Origin: Wurfbainia villosa
Taxonomy: Eukaryota > Streptophyta > Magnoliopsida > Zingiberales > Zingiberaceae
Reading direction: 5' to 3'
DNA length: 64,000 bases
Assembly (NCBI GenBank): GCA_025175895.1
Contig: CM045997.1
Span: 106,378,479 to 106,442,478 of the forward strand
The stretch's first letter is position 1, and each line of letters begins with the position of its first letter. Both the position numbers and the translations under genes were made by a program. Of the stretch, positions 1 to 11,162 are shown one piece after another. Below the pieces are notes generated by a model, which was given only the letters and a program-made list of their open reading frames with translations, was not told the DNA's origin and ran no database searches.

Positions 1-1010
1 GATTAATTAATCTAAACCAATTAATCAAATAAACTCAAATTTAATTAATCTAATCCAAATAAATTAATCAAATAGATTAATTAATATACATTAATTAAAT
101 CCAGATTTAATTAATCGAACTGATGCATATGGAGTAGCGGGGTGAACGTTAAAAATCTTTCGTGAGTGAAGTTAGAATAGAGAGGGCAGAGAAAATCGAA
201 GGAGTAGAAATTCATCAACAAAAAAGGATCACTTCTTTATTTAAACGAAAAAGGAATATTATTAATTAAAATTGAATATCTTATAAGAGCCTAAACATAT
301 GTTTAAATATGTTTAGAAAGAGAAGGTTTCTTAATGTTAAAAAAAATAAACTAGCTTTAATAGAAATTTCTTAACAAATAAGAAAACTAAAACAAACATT
401 TCTTAACGAAATAAAAAAGTAAATATAAAAAATTTAAAACTAAAAAAAAATTAAAATTAAATAAAAATTTCGAACCAAATAAAATTAATAATAAAATATT
501 AATGAAATCTTAAATAGCGGCGGCAATGTCATGGTCGTGGTTTGGTCCACGGTTAGACCGTGGTGAGAACTACGGTCGTGGACTGGTCCACAGTTAGGTC
601 GTGGTGAAGACCATGATTGTGGTAGGGAACACAGGGAAGTCGTGGTTCCTATTAGAGGTCTTGTGTCGAACCATGGAATGATCCACACCTGTAGTGGTGA
701 CCATGGATAGGCTATAGCAATTAATTAACTAAACAGATTAATTAATCTAATTCAATTAATTAATTAAATCAAAATTTAATTAATTACCTTAAAATTAATT
801 AATCAATTAAAACAGATTAACCAATCTAAAACCAATTAATCAATTAAAACATTAATTAATTTAAATTCATCCATTAAACTCTATGTTTAATTAATCTAAA
901 TCTAATTAATTATTTAAATCCAACTCAAATTAATTAATTCAAATGATCCGATTAATCAAAATTCAAAATTGATTAAATAAAATCTTAATTAACTTAACCT
1001 ACAAATGTCG
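1..1010. other. AT-rich intergenic DNA with TTAATTAA words
   Basis: The stretch is dominated by degenerate TTAATTAATC words with no consistent period, interrupted at about 520-712 by a G/C-richer array that is listed separately. I see no gene in it. The short open frames here lack any recognisable protein. Confidence 0.7.
520..712. repeat. degenerate GGTCGTGG / CCACGGTTAGACCGTGG array
   Basis: About six variants of GGTCGTGG or GGTCCACGGTTAG occur in 190 bases inside otherwise AT-rich DNA. Several units contain both CCACGG and CCGTGG, so they can fold on themselves. The function is unknown; it could be a remnant of an LTR promoter array like those further right, but no LTR ends were found around it. 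Confidence 0.55.
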
Positions 1011-1210
1011 ACGGATTTCGTACGCGGTCGGGCGGAGGGCGATGGCGACTAGCGACGCAGTGACGTACGATTGCAAACGTGGTGCGACACTGATGGGACT
1101 TCTGCGATCGCAACATGGCTATGCGCGTGAAGCGGAGGCTCACGATGGCCGGAGATGCGACTGGCAACGCCGAGTTCGCAGGGATAACAATAGACTGACG
1201 CACAGCTACG

Positions 1211-2413
1211 TGTTGGGGATCTTTGAAAGGCTAGAGGGGGTGAATAACCTCTCTTGAATTCTATACTTGCGATTAGCGGAAGCAAATACAAATGCTAAAG
1301 AAAACAAGAGTTAAAATGCAATTGCTAACAAGAAAGATTTTACGTGGTTCGGAGATTAAGCTTCTACTCCATGACGATCCTTAAGGTGGATCAATCCAAG
1401 CAAATCTCCACTAAAAAAGCTTTCTCTTACGAGACACTCTTCTTACAAATGATAAAGATGAAGATTAGAGAAGAGGAGGATTAAAAACACTTAGAAAGCT
1501 TAAGAAAAATGTGGAAGCTTGAGAGTATGTTTGGAAAATAAGCACTAGCCTCCTCAAGTACCTCATGCCATCTTTTTATAGAGAGAGGCTTGATTTTCCC
1601 GTTGAGCTTATATCAGTCGATTGATGTACAACATCAGTCGACTGCTGCTGTAGCCGACGACGCAATTCAATGACTTTTGACAAGCCTAATCGTGATTCGT
1701 CACTATCCAACGGGAAGCTGATCAGTCGACTGATCCAGGTGATCACTCGACTGGAAAATCTTCTGTGCCCGTGTCCACTTATAACAGTCGCCTATTAGGG
1801 TATAGCAGTTGATTGATGGTGGACCAGTCGACTGTCAAACTCTAGTAGTCGACTGATGGTCACAGAACTCAGTCATCTTCAGTCGAGTGACTGATCAATC
1901 GACTGAGACACAAGCTCCAGTCGACTGATACTTCAAGTATGATTAAATCATACTTGAAATCAACTCCCTAGACCTAAGCTCAACCTTCTAGCTCTTCCTT
2001 CAACCTTGCGCCTCTAGGATCCCTCCAAGTCCACGACTCCTTCTTCCTTGCGCTTGCTTCCAAGAGCTTCTATCGGTTTCGTCATGTCTTGGGTTTCTCT
2101 TTTGTCAAAGGACCGCTTGGACTTTACGCCGCCAAGACTACATGCTTGGACTTACACTGCCAAGACCTTGCCTTTAGTCTTCCTTTGCCAAGGTCCGCTT
2201 GGACTTTACGCCACCAAGACTACATGCTTGGTCTTACGCCGCCAAGACCTTCCCTTGCTAAGTTCATACTTGAACTTTTCTTTACCAAGTCTTCACACTT
2301 GGATTTTTCTGTCACTTGACATATTCATAGTTAGATCACAAAATATTGTCTAACTATAAATTATTATCCAAACATTAAAAGGCATAAATGCTCGAGGCAT
2401 TGTTGCACCAACA
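1211..2413 (-). mobile_element. solo LTR, copia family LTR-1
   Basis: Read on the minus strand it begins TGTTGGTGCAACAATGCC and ends near CCCCAACA, matching both LTRs of element 1 (22292-23459 and the split copy ending at 34653). It keeps the degenerate CTTGG/CCAAG array (about 2080-2310), the AGTCGACT array (about 1612-1925), a TATA box and the terminal block near 1240-1400. No internal retroelement sequence or second LTR adjoins it, so it is a solo LTR. The flanking 5-mers (CTACG and CGGCG) do not match, so the target duplication is lost or the flanks were rearranged. Confidence 0.85.
1573..1925 (-). promoter_or_regulatory. LTR-1 promoter: palindrome array plus TATA box
   Basis: On the minus strand about ten variants of CAGTCGACTGAT (1612-1925) stand just upstream of CTATAAAAAGA (TATA at 1573-1580). 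The same order occurs in the other LTR-1 and LTR-C copies. The promoter role is inferred from position relative to the TATA box. Confidence 0.55.
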
Positions 2414-3239
2414 CGGCGAGCTCGCAAGTCGCGGTGTGTGAGCAGCGGGCGAAGAAAAACTATGGATGACAATTGCGACACGATAGAAAAAATTGAGAAA
2501 GATGAGATTTATGATTTCAAAGAAGAAGAAAACGAGAAAGCAGAAGGAGAAGAGAGAAAATAAATATACAGTAATTAATTATATAATATTTTTATAGAGA
2601 GAAAATAAGTATAGGATTTCGGGAAGGAAAATATTTTATATAATAATTAGATTATTAAAAATAAATATATTACTGTATAAAATTTTTTATAAAAGCAAAT
2701 ATCTTTTTTTATAAAACGCATGGACTAGGGGCTGTGTAGATCTGCCTATGGGTCTAGGACACTGGAACTGTAGAAAACATAACTATGGAATAAAGGACTA
2801 CCATCTAATAGGCAGAAATCAAGTGTTAAAAAGCAGAAGCCTAAAGGTGAAGTGTAGTTTAATAAGACATACTTGCTCATAATAAACGTGTAAAATCCAT
2901 TGTTCACTGTTGTGCTACTCGAAACTAATATGGTTATTAACCTTCGAAACCGATGGATTGACACAGGAGCAACATGACACATAAAGGGCAGTCCTATGAA
3001 TTATGAATTGACAAACATTCTAAGTTGCCCATCAAGATAGGGATGAGACTTCCTATAAATTAGAAATAACAAACATACATGAAGTCACAATTATAGAGTC
3101 GAGAAATGCAATATTCTTAGATCTTTTTTCCATATAAACACAAGAAAGAGGCAAATTCTAATAAAATAACTTACAGGGTTGCAATGGTAATTATAAGGCA
3201 TCGATTAACAAGAGGTTAGCTGGTGAAGGAAGGGGAGAG
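2414..3239. other. intergenic, no gene seen
   Basis: The first 60 bases are GC-rich, then the DNA is AT-rich to about 2700, followed by moderately AT-rich unique-looking sequence leading into the LINE. I recognise nothing here. Confidence 0.5.
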
Positions 3240-3264
3240 AGGAGTTGCCTGACTTGCAGTTGAC

Positions 3265-3760
3265 TTGATTGCGAACTCAATTTTTTGCATCAGGTCAATG
3301 AAGAACTTAGGCGTAATTAACAAGGATGGTGTTGTTGTCATGGCTAACCACTGGAGAGTCCATTATCAATATCATATTCACCATAGTGGATGGATAGTAT
3401 TTCCATTTGACTTAGCTGAAGACCATAATCGAGTACTCTTAAGGAGTCCATATTTCACATACGACAACCCTCTTTTCCTTAAGCTAATACCAAGATGTTT
3501 CTTATATACAAAGGAGAGTTGAGGTTCTTGCTCGCTTAGATCTAGATTCATGGCTTACCACTAGACTGTTGGCCTCCAAAGATGCTTAATAAGATTGGTT
3601 TAGAAATTAGGATGCCTTTGTATAGTGACAAAATTACTCACATGAGAGGAAGACTCACCTTTGTGCATATTTTTATGGAGGTGGATCCTACTACCCAAGG
3701 GTGACTACGGTCCATATTCGACTGTCCACAGGGATTAATGTTGATTTGGATATCTGATTT
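3265..3760 (+). pseudogene. L1 ORF1 (DUF4283-like) remnant
   Basis: Conceptual translation gives GWIVFPFDLAEDHNRVLL followed by DNPLFLKLIP, the pattern of the DUF4283 domain of plant L1 ORF1 proteins (an RNA-binding gag-like domain). After a stop at 3520, further pieces in shifted frames resemble the part that leads to LPTTVPIRLPTG-like text in this family. No zinc knuckle was found. Several stops show it is not expressed as a protein. Confidence 0.65.
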
Positions 3761-4920
3761 AAATTACTTCCAAGCTATTATGATGATTGTCAAAAGATCG
3801 ATCATAGGATCGAAACTTTCCATGCAACTGTAAATTGTGAGGAGATCACAATGAACGGAGACAGGGACAGGTGGTTAGAAAGGTTAATGAGTTGAATGAC
3901 AAATCACACACAATTGGCTCATGATTGGCAAGTTGTCAGACAAGATCTAGGCAATGACGAAGTAGAAACAACTAGCATACACTGAGCAATAGGAGGGTTT
4001 GTGGGTGATAATCACTCCCAAGTAGAAATGTCTGTGCTAGACCAATTGATGGAGTAGGACCTTATAGCATTGATGCCTGGTAGGGGGAAACAACCATATC
4101 AAAATGGGATAGCATAGTAATAGTAGTTTGAGGCAGAAGAGTTGCTTGGGTAGTCAATAGATCATATGTCAATAGAGTAACAAACGTTATGTATAGTAGC
4201 ATGCAACAAACAGTGGAGCAGGAACCCAAGCAGACCAAACAACATAGCATGTAAGGAGTGATCATTTGTAGGCCAGTAGAGTTGCAACCTGGGTGCTACA
4301 CATATGTGACAAATCATACATGGGATTAAGGTGCCAACATTGAACAAACAAGTCGGGCACAAATACTAGAATGACCAAAAACAAAGCCATCACCACACAA
4401 GATATGACAAAGTAGCAAACACCACATGGACAGTAGCAATGTGCACACAAGCCTAAGTAGGAGTTTATCATAGTAGATTGAGCCAAAGGAGAACATATTG
4501 GATGACAAACAACAACCCCTCCTTACCCTTGGAAAACTCATCTATGAGCTCTAGCAAGGAGGCTACTAGCATGGAGGGCTCTTCATCTACTTCATCGTTG
4601 AAATGGGTGGGAGAATGATGCAACACACTCTCGTAGTGACTACAGGATGGAGGGGGCAAGCGAATCCCACCCTCCATGCAAATGAAGATGGCCAACTAGA
4701 ACATAAGGGATTTGTGAAAACCCCTTAAGCAAAAGAGGGTGCAACACCTCCTTCGAAAGCATGAGATTTGCGTTGTTGCCTCTTGGAGACTAAATTGTTT
4801 GAGGCATCCTTGGATGATATTCTACAAAGGTGCTTTCTAAGTATGATGGCGGCTTATAATTTTCATCTTTCTAATCATGGACGCATCTTGGTTAGTTTTC
4901 TAATCATGGATATGTAACAT

Positions 4921-5450
4921 ATGGAGTTGGAGATTCTTGATATGAGTATTCAATTCATACGTTGTTTAGTTTTCTCCAAAGTTCGTAGGCATACAATACT
5001 AATCACCTTTGTATATAGCCTTCATAGCATTGTCAGTAGACACCCATTGTGGAGTGCCTTGAGACAGATGGGAGAGGTTATTATCGAGTCATTGCTAATT
5101 TTTGGGGGCTTCAATGCAATGTTGATGAAGAGGGAAAAGATCGAAGGGATGTCATTGATACATTATGAACTATAGGACCTTGAGGACATAACGCACAACG
5201 ACAACCTTGCAAATTTATAGCTTGTTGGTTCACATGGACAAATGATGTACTCTTTTGTAAGCTAGATCATGCCATGGTGAACACTTATTGATTATTGGAG
5301 ATTTTTAGAGTTTATGTAGAGTCCCTACCCATAAGATGTCTATTGGATCACTCTGAGTATGTGGTTTTGATGTTACCAAAGGAGTGAAGACCTACAAAAC
5401 CTTTAAAATTCTTCAACATGTGGACCTTGCATGAGGACGTTTAGAGAAGT
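4921..5450 (+). pseudogene. L1 endonuclease domain remnant
   Basis: The frame from 4921 reads FVYSLHS, HPLWSALRQMGEVI and GGFNAML, matching the L1 endonuclease core, where GDFN carries the catalytic Asp; here it is GGFN, so that residue is lost. After a stop at 5173 a second piece reads TWTNDVLFCKLDHAMVNT, the typical TWTN...CKLDRAMVN block, and then PLKFFNMWTLHEDV. Known role of the family: nicking target DNA for target-primed reverse transcription. The copy is dead. Confidence 0.75.
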
Positions 5451-5949
5451 GGCAAATGTATGGGCAAATGTTGTGGATGACACAACATAGTTTAGATTGA
5501 AGCAAAGGCTAAATTAGTTGAAGGGTCATATGAGGATTCTTAACCAGTAGTATCTCTTGCACATCTCCTAATAAGCTAGGTGTGCTTAGGAGGGGTTGCT
5601 CAGAGTGCAGTGTTATAAGGGGGCCTCTAATCAACTTATTATCGTAGGTTGTAGGCTAATGTTACACTTCTCACAAAAGTGAATTAACAATTCTTATATC
5701 TAAAGGTCAAACATGATTATCATAGGGGTAGTGATCATAGTATCAAATTTCTTGTGATATCAACAAGCATAACAATAAGAGGAATACCATTCTAGTAGTA
5801 GACATAGCTTTTGGCTAGTACAACACTAGTATGGTGGAAGTTGTTGCGGAGTTTGTCCACCACTGTAAGGCACCACTCAAGACTACAGTATCGTGCTCAA
5901 GATTGACATTTGATATTGGCAGTAAAAGAGCAATTCTTAGTTAAGAGTA

Positions 5950-6480
5950 GCAAAGTGGCTTGGTATAGTTAATGACTATAAAGGAAATCAGGAAGACATA
6001 GCTTAACATTAGAAATGACAAAGCACCTAGATTAGATGGATATAGGACAAAGTTCTTTCATACAACATGGGAGATAGTGGGCTCAAATCTTCTAGATACT
6101 ATCATGGAGTTTTTCTCTTCTAGTAGATTATTGAGATAGTAAAAACATACACTCATTTTAGTGGTTTCTAAGTTTGCACATGCCACATCAGTTATTGACT
6201 ATTGGGCCATATCCTATTGCACAATTGTCTACAAGGTCATCTCTAACGTATTTGTGACGTGGATGGCAATAGCCATGGATAATCTTCTTGACCTACCTTA
6301 GATAGCCTTTGTTCAGAGTATATTTACTTGGTACAAGAGTTACTAAGGAAATATATTGGGAAGTGAGTCTTCCTAAGATGTATTCTTAAGATGGTAGACC
6401 TCCAGAAAGCCTCTGACAAAGCTAACTAGAGCTTCGTGAAGACATCACTATAGGACATATTCTTTCCTATACAAGAAAGA
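5950..6480 (+). pseudogene. L1 reverse transcriptase remnant
   Basis: Translated pieces LDGYRTKFFHTTWEIVG, FFSSSRLL and YKVISNVFVTW resemble the plant L1 RT blocks (APGPDGFTAKFF..., YKVISKILANRL). Stops and frameshifts separate the pieces. The catalytic FADD region was not found; it may lie beyond the LTR insertion at 6703 or be lost. Confidence 0.65.
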
Positions 6481-6702
6481 TGGAACTAGTTAAGACAGTA
6501 TGACAGGGTGTAAAGTACTTTTGGATGTCTATCTTGATGATCTTAATTATGTGATAAACTATATTCCATCCGTAGAGTTTTTATGTATATGTTCAAGCAC
6601 CCTTCCATTTCTTGGGCTATTATATGTTTTTCGAAAAAGGAGAGAGACTATGGACCGTGGGATTTGCGTGCCTAGAATTCAACGTTGTTGACTAAAGCCT
6701 TA

Positions 6703-9449
6703 TGTCACGCCTCGAAGGAGACCCCACCAGATGAAAATCCGACAGCATCTTCCTTGTACAGGTGACAATTCCGATTTACATACAAGACCTACACGACCAC
6801 AATACATCGGTCAACACGATCGGAATCCAAACTCACACGCAGTTAATAAAATAGGCATCTGGCCATCAACCAAAATAAATGCATAATATCTATCACAACT
6901 ATACTTACCCTTTCTGTCATCTGGACAGGAATACTCACCAAAATCCAATCAAATCAAAATCCGAATAAGGTCCATAAGGACACCAAAAATCCACGAATAC
7001 AAACATCAATCTCTAATCCTATACATGTCCTCTAATCAAAATTCAAATACCATAAAAACAAATATCCGAATAAAAAATTTACGACGAGTGGGGTTCGGCA
7101 GCTGCACTCTCCTGACAACTTCATCCCGAAATAGATATAAATCAACGGGGTAAGTTCAAAGAACTCAGCGGATATAGTCGATATGCAAGTAAGATATAGC
7201 CAACAATAAAAATCATACCAGTACAGTTTCACATAAATAGAGTATGGAAGTAAGAAATACCAAAGGACTGTACTTACCTGAATCTCCTACCCTGATATAG
7301 GAGTATGTGCCTGACTAGAAGTAATAAAGTCCTCACCATATATATAAATATGTATCCTGTATGCATGACAATCATATGCACATCCAAGGCATCAATAAAA
7401 ATGCAGCAAACACAATACAAATGCAATCTGTGCAAAGTACATGTCGTGCCAATGACATGGTCACCCCTGACGCCAGTCAGCCGCCTCACACGCGATGGTG
7501 AAGCCGAGTGGGTAGGGCTATGACAACTGTGCACTCTGCCATCACTGCTCCTGAGTGACCGAGTGGACAGGATGCAATCGGAGTACACCTATCCTCCTGC
7601 CCCAAACAGAGTGGGGGAGCTAAGCTCTCATCTCCCGGTGTCATAGACCAGAGGAGGGATCCCTGCCCGCTACCACGCTGCCTCATCGCTACCCATGAGC
7701 GGACCAGCGGAGCCTGACAGAGCAACTGCACACACCCTCTTGATGTACCACTAACCCATGAGTGGCAGTGTGTGCAGGTCATGTAACTAGCTGCGGGCTC
7801 AACAATAATGAAACCCCGTTCAGCCAGCATGCAATCATGCAAAAATGATGCATGATACTAAAGCATGTAAATCCTACTCAAAATACCTATTCGAATAATA
7901 TGTACAATCAGTATGTACATATCCCTAATCCAAGTACTATGATCCAAATCAAACAGGGAAATATAATCATATCCTATCACATGCATGTATCAAGTAGACA
8001 CCAAAAGCATATCAGACATATAAACATGAAAAATTATTGTAAGTTATCCTAACTAGCATATCAACAATGACTATATCTAAAAGATAAGTCAAAATACCCG
8101 CCTGAATATATATCCGCAAAAAGAACCAAATCGTCACGACTGGGGATCTGCCTCGTGACCGAAACCTGCATATAGCATAACCTTTGTTAAGCACAAAAAT
8201 GCAATTCACCGACAAATCGAATAATTAATCGATTTCCTTCATAACCCAATTAACCCAAACTATTTTCAATTCCACTAATTTTCCAACCATCTTATTAATC
8301 TTTTCCTACCACAAATATCCACACAATTAATTTAGCTCACTAAATCAATTGATAAAATTTTTGATTAATTAATGATAATCTAATTAATCAATTAAACCTG
8401 GATTATCCTGCATTTTAACAACCTAAGCCAAATAAATAAAATTTAATGGATTTTAATTTATCCAATAATTGTATCAACAAATTTACCCAATTAATTCCTA
8501 ATCACTAACCTAATTCATCACCTACAAAAAAATCCTCAAGATTAAACAATATCACCCAAATCCCATATCCTTCGAATACCATACCGATCAACCGAATAAT
8601 ACCAAAATCAGCCCAAATCGACCAATCAAGCTCACCGACCCTAGGAATTCCACCGACATCCGATACTCCCAACTCAATTTCTTAAATTCACAGCCGACAC
8701 ATCCACCCACAACCCACTAATCGACCCTCACAGCCCGCTCACACCGATACACGATCAGCCGAACAAAACCCCTAACTCAGATCGTCCTAAATAGGAAAAA
8801 GGATCATCTCTTACCTGCTCTGGCGACCTCCGGCGACCTCCGGCCAGAAATCACAGCGAAGGGGAAACAAAAGAGGCGCGGGCGGTCCGGTGGCAGAGGA
8901 GTCGGCGAGCACGGCACGCGTGGCTGTGGTCGGCGAGGAAGAGAGCTCGGCGGCGGTCAGAGGCGAGGAGCCGGCGAGAACTGTCTGCCGGTGTGATCCT
9001 GCTGTTGTAGCTGTGGTCGGCGAAATATCTTGGTCGGACGACAAAGGAAACTCTGGCGTGGGCGGCGTCGGCTCGAGGAAGAAAGGTGTCACCGGCGAAG
9101 AAGAGGGCGCCGGCGGAAGTGGGCTCGCGAAAGGAGATGAGGTCGCTGTCGGCGGCGACGAGAAGATCTTGCGGAAGAAAACTGCCGAAGGGGGGGTCGC
9201 AGCGCGGCGGGGAAAAGAAAAAAAAGTAATTAGAAAAATAAAAACTTAGGTTTTCTGGTTTAGGTTAATACCCCTTAATAAAGCCTATTTATTTTATCCC
9301 CGTAAAAATCTCGTACGGACTCCGTTTAAATTCAGAAAAATTCCGGAAAAATTTCTAAAATTCCCTAAAATTCTCGAAAAATTTTCAGGATTATTTCCTT
9401 AATTCTTTGGCCATAAATTTTACATTTTTAAATTTTCCAGTATTTAACA
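6703..9449 (+). mobile_element. solo LTR, family LTR-D (TSD CCTTA)
   Basis: It begins TGTCACGCC, ends TATTTAACA and is flanked by the perfect 5-bp duplication CCTTA (6698-6702 and 9450-9454). The opposite-strand LTR at 36604-40025 is a divergent relative: both share the opening GACAGCATCT...CCTTGTAC block and the closing run of AAAATTTC-rich sequence. The TGTCACGCC terminus and multi-kilobase length fit a Ty3/gypsy-type or LARD-type LTR; this class assignment is inference since no internal genes are present. A GC-rich block at about 8800-9200 lies near the downstream end and is part of the LTR. Confidence 0.85.
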
Positions 9450-9691
9450 CCTTATGAGGCATCCAATAAAAGAACGACACACTGTGAATATTGTGGGCCC
9501 ATTATACATATCTAAGCATTTTCGATCTATGAGCATGACAGCTGGTGAAGACATCAGACTCGTTGCTTATTAAGTGTCTACTATAGATTAGAGATACCAT
9601 CTTGGATCGCTTATGTATAGTGGAACAAGCGACATCTATGCTCATCTATTGATGTGACTTGTCCATCACTTCTTTTGACAGAGGGGGATAG
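9450..9691. other. interrupted LINE tail or intergenic DNA
   Basis: This DNA resumes after the CCTTA duplication, so it was contiguous with 6702 before LTR insertion. No domain was recognised. Confidence 0.4.
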
Positions 9692-10213
9692 CTAGGGATG
9701 TAAACAAATCAAGCGTTCATGAATTAGCTTGGTGTTCGACTCGGTAAGAGCTCATTTACTTTTGTTCAACATGCATAAATGTCAATTAATAAACAAGCTT
9801 GAATAACTTGATAAATTAAATAAACAAGCTTGAACACATATGTGTTCGACTTGTTAATGTTCCTGAACAATGTTCGTTAATAATATTCATGAACAATATT
9901 TATGATTAAACTTATTTAAAAATTATTTATGAGCTTATTTATACTCAAACAAATAAGTTTGAGTTAATAGTTTGATAATGTTTAAATAAGTTAAACTTAA
10001 ACAAGCTTAAATCAAGCTTGAATTGAGCTTGATACCCATTAAATAAGCCAAACTCAATTCAACCTAAAGCCAAGCTCAATCTCTAAAAAAAAGAAACCAA
10101 GTCAATTTTGAACAGATTTTTCAATAGCTTGGTTAATTTTAGACTCGGCTCGGTTTGGTTATCTTATCAAACAAGTTTAAACATTGTAAAACTTGACTCG
10201 TTTACAACCCTAG
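9692..10213. mobile_element. MITE-like element
   Basis: The ends CTAGGGATGTAAACAAATCA and, read on the other strand, CTAGGGTTGTAAACGAGTCA form imperfect terminal inverted repeats. The interior is AT-rich with repeated AAACAAGCTTGAA and TTGTTC motifs and has no coding capacity. This end sequence is common among plant hAT-type MITEs (family knowledge). No clear 8-bp target duplication was found, so the class is tentative. Confidence 0.55.
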
Positions 10214-10740
10214 AAACAACAACCAACTTCAACTATAGTGATTTGGAGGTCGAGCATCATGCCCAAGCATGGTTTTGTATTGTGGCTACTTGCAAAATAA
10301 GGATAGACTTCCTTATGCCAATGCAGAGCTGACTCCGGGCAGGATCCAAAGAATTTTTTTTACAATTTATAAGGGAAAGAGCTCAATTTTTATTGATTTT
10401 TTATATTTATAAAAGGATCCATTTTTATTATTTCGTTCAGGGTCCTAAAATATCGAGGATCGGCTCTGTGCCAATGGAAGAATGAAACTCGTGAATATTT
10501 CTTCTTCAATTGTTCAATTAGTAGGGCCTTATGAATCAGAGTACGCACTTAACTGAGTATTCATAGAGAGTGAGCCCCACGAGATGGATATTACAAGTCT
10601 TCAAAAGGAAAATCAAAGGTTCAAGACACATCACAAAGACGAAGAACTTAGCTATATCTTGTATTCTTCTCGCTTCTTAATATATTTATCTTATAAAAAA
10701 TTAAAAAAATAAAAATGAGAGAGAGAGAGGAAGGCCCGGG
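10214..10740. other. intergenic DNA upstream of the APS reductase gene
   Basis: No gene was recognised. A GA repeat (about 10717-10732) sits immediately upstream of the TATA box and may belong to the promoter. Confidence 0.4.
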
Positions 10741-10742
10741 GG

Positions 10743-10750
10743 TATATAAG
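10743..10750 (+). promoter_or_regulatory. candidate TATA box of the APS reductase gene
   Basis: TATATAAG follows a GA-rich tract and lies about 410 bases before the start codon, which would give a leader of roughly 380 nt. The leader contains a pyrimidine run at 10860-10900. No other equally good TATA box lies closer to the ATG. Transcript ends are not visible from sequence. Confidence 0.4.
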
Positions 10751-11162
10751 CGAATTGGTAATTTAATAGGTGTCCGTTGATAAAATTTCTGTACCACCTA
10801 GGCACTTACGCCATGCATTTTACCTTCCGGGCTTCTTCCTTGTCCGCCACCACGAAATATCCCCTTTTTTTTTTCTTTTTTTTTTTTTCCTTTTCTATTT
10901 TTTAAAAATTTAAAATTATCATGTGGTTTGGCCTTTTTCGAAAGGTTGCCTTTCTCAGATCGCGAACGAGGACGGCCGCAGGATGCCCTAGTGGACGTCG
11001 GCCGCAATTCCGCCCAGATTCATTGAACCAAAACCGTTCTTTCTTCCGTGGCGTATTATTTATCTCCTCCCTCGACCCTCCAGTTTTCCGTAGGAATGAG
11101 CGAAAACAGAGGAGCGTTACGACCCTGCTTCTACCTTGTTTTCTAGGGATTTTGCTACTGCA

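Larger units (their letters stand above)
3240..6697 (+). mobile_element. decayed L1-type LINE
   Basis: Three plant L1 blocks lie in the right order on the plus strand: a DUF4283-like ORF1 segment, an apurinic-type endonuclease segment and a reverse transcriptase segment (listed separately). All are broken by frequent stops and frameshifts, so it is an old copy. Its 3' part is interrupted at 6703 by solo LTR-D; LINE sequence may resume after 9450, but I could not identify a further domain there. No poly(A) tail or target duplication was identified. Confidence 0.75.

Noticed and set aside
1612..1925. Possible CRISPR-like array of AGTCGACT units
   Set aside because: Units are short, unevenly spaced and degenerate, this is plant DNA, and there are no cas genes.
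2048..2353. LTR ORFs with repeated LDFTPPRLHAWTY-type peptides (also at 20512, 22370, 33488, 43392 and 56365)
   Set aside because: The peptides come from the CTTGG/CCAAG U3 array and occur in several frames.
4062..4695. A series of Cys-rich minus-strand ORFs
   Set aside because: They are antisense shadows of the decayed LINE.
7274..7842. Minus-strand ORFs of 104 and 118 codons
   Set aside because: They lie within solo LTR-D and have no recognisable domain.
8811..9249. GC-rich ORFs at 8811-9249, 36826-37443 and 59652-60261
   Set aside because: They lie inside LTR-D, are not conserved in frame between copies, and are low-complexity Ser/Arg/Ala/Gly translations.
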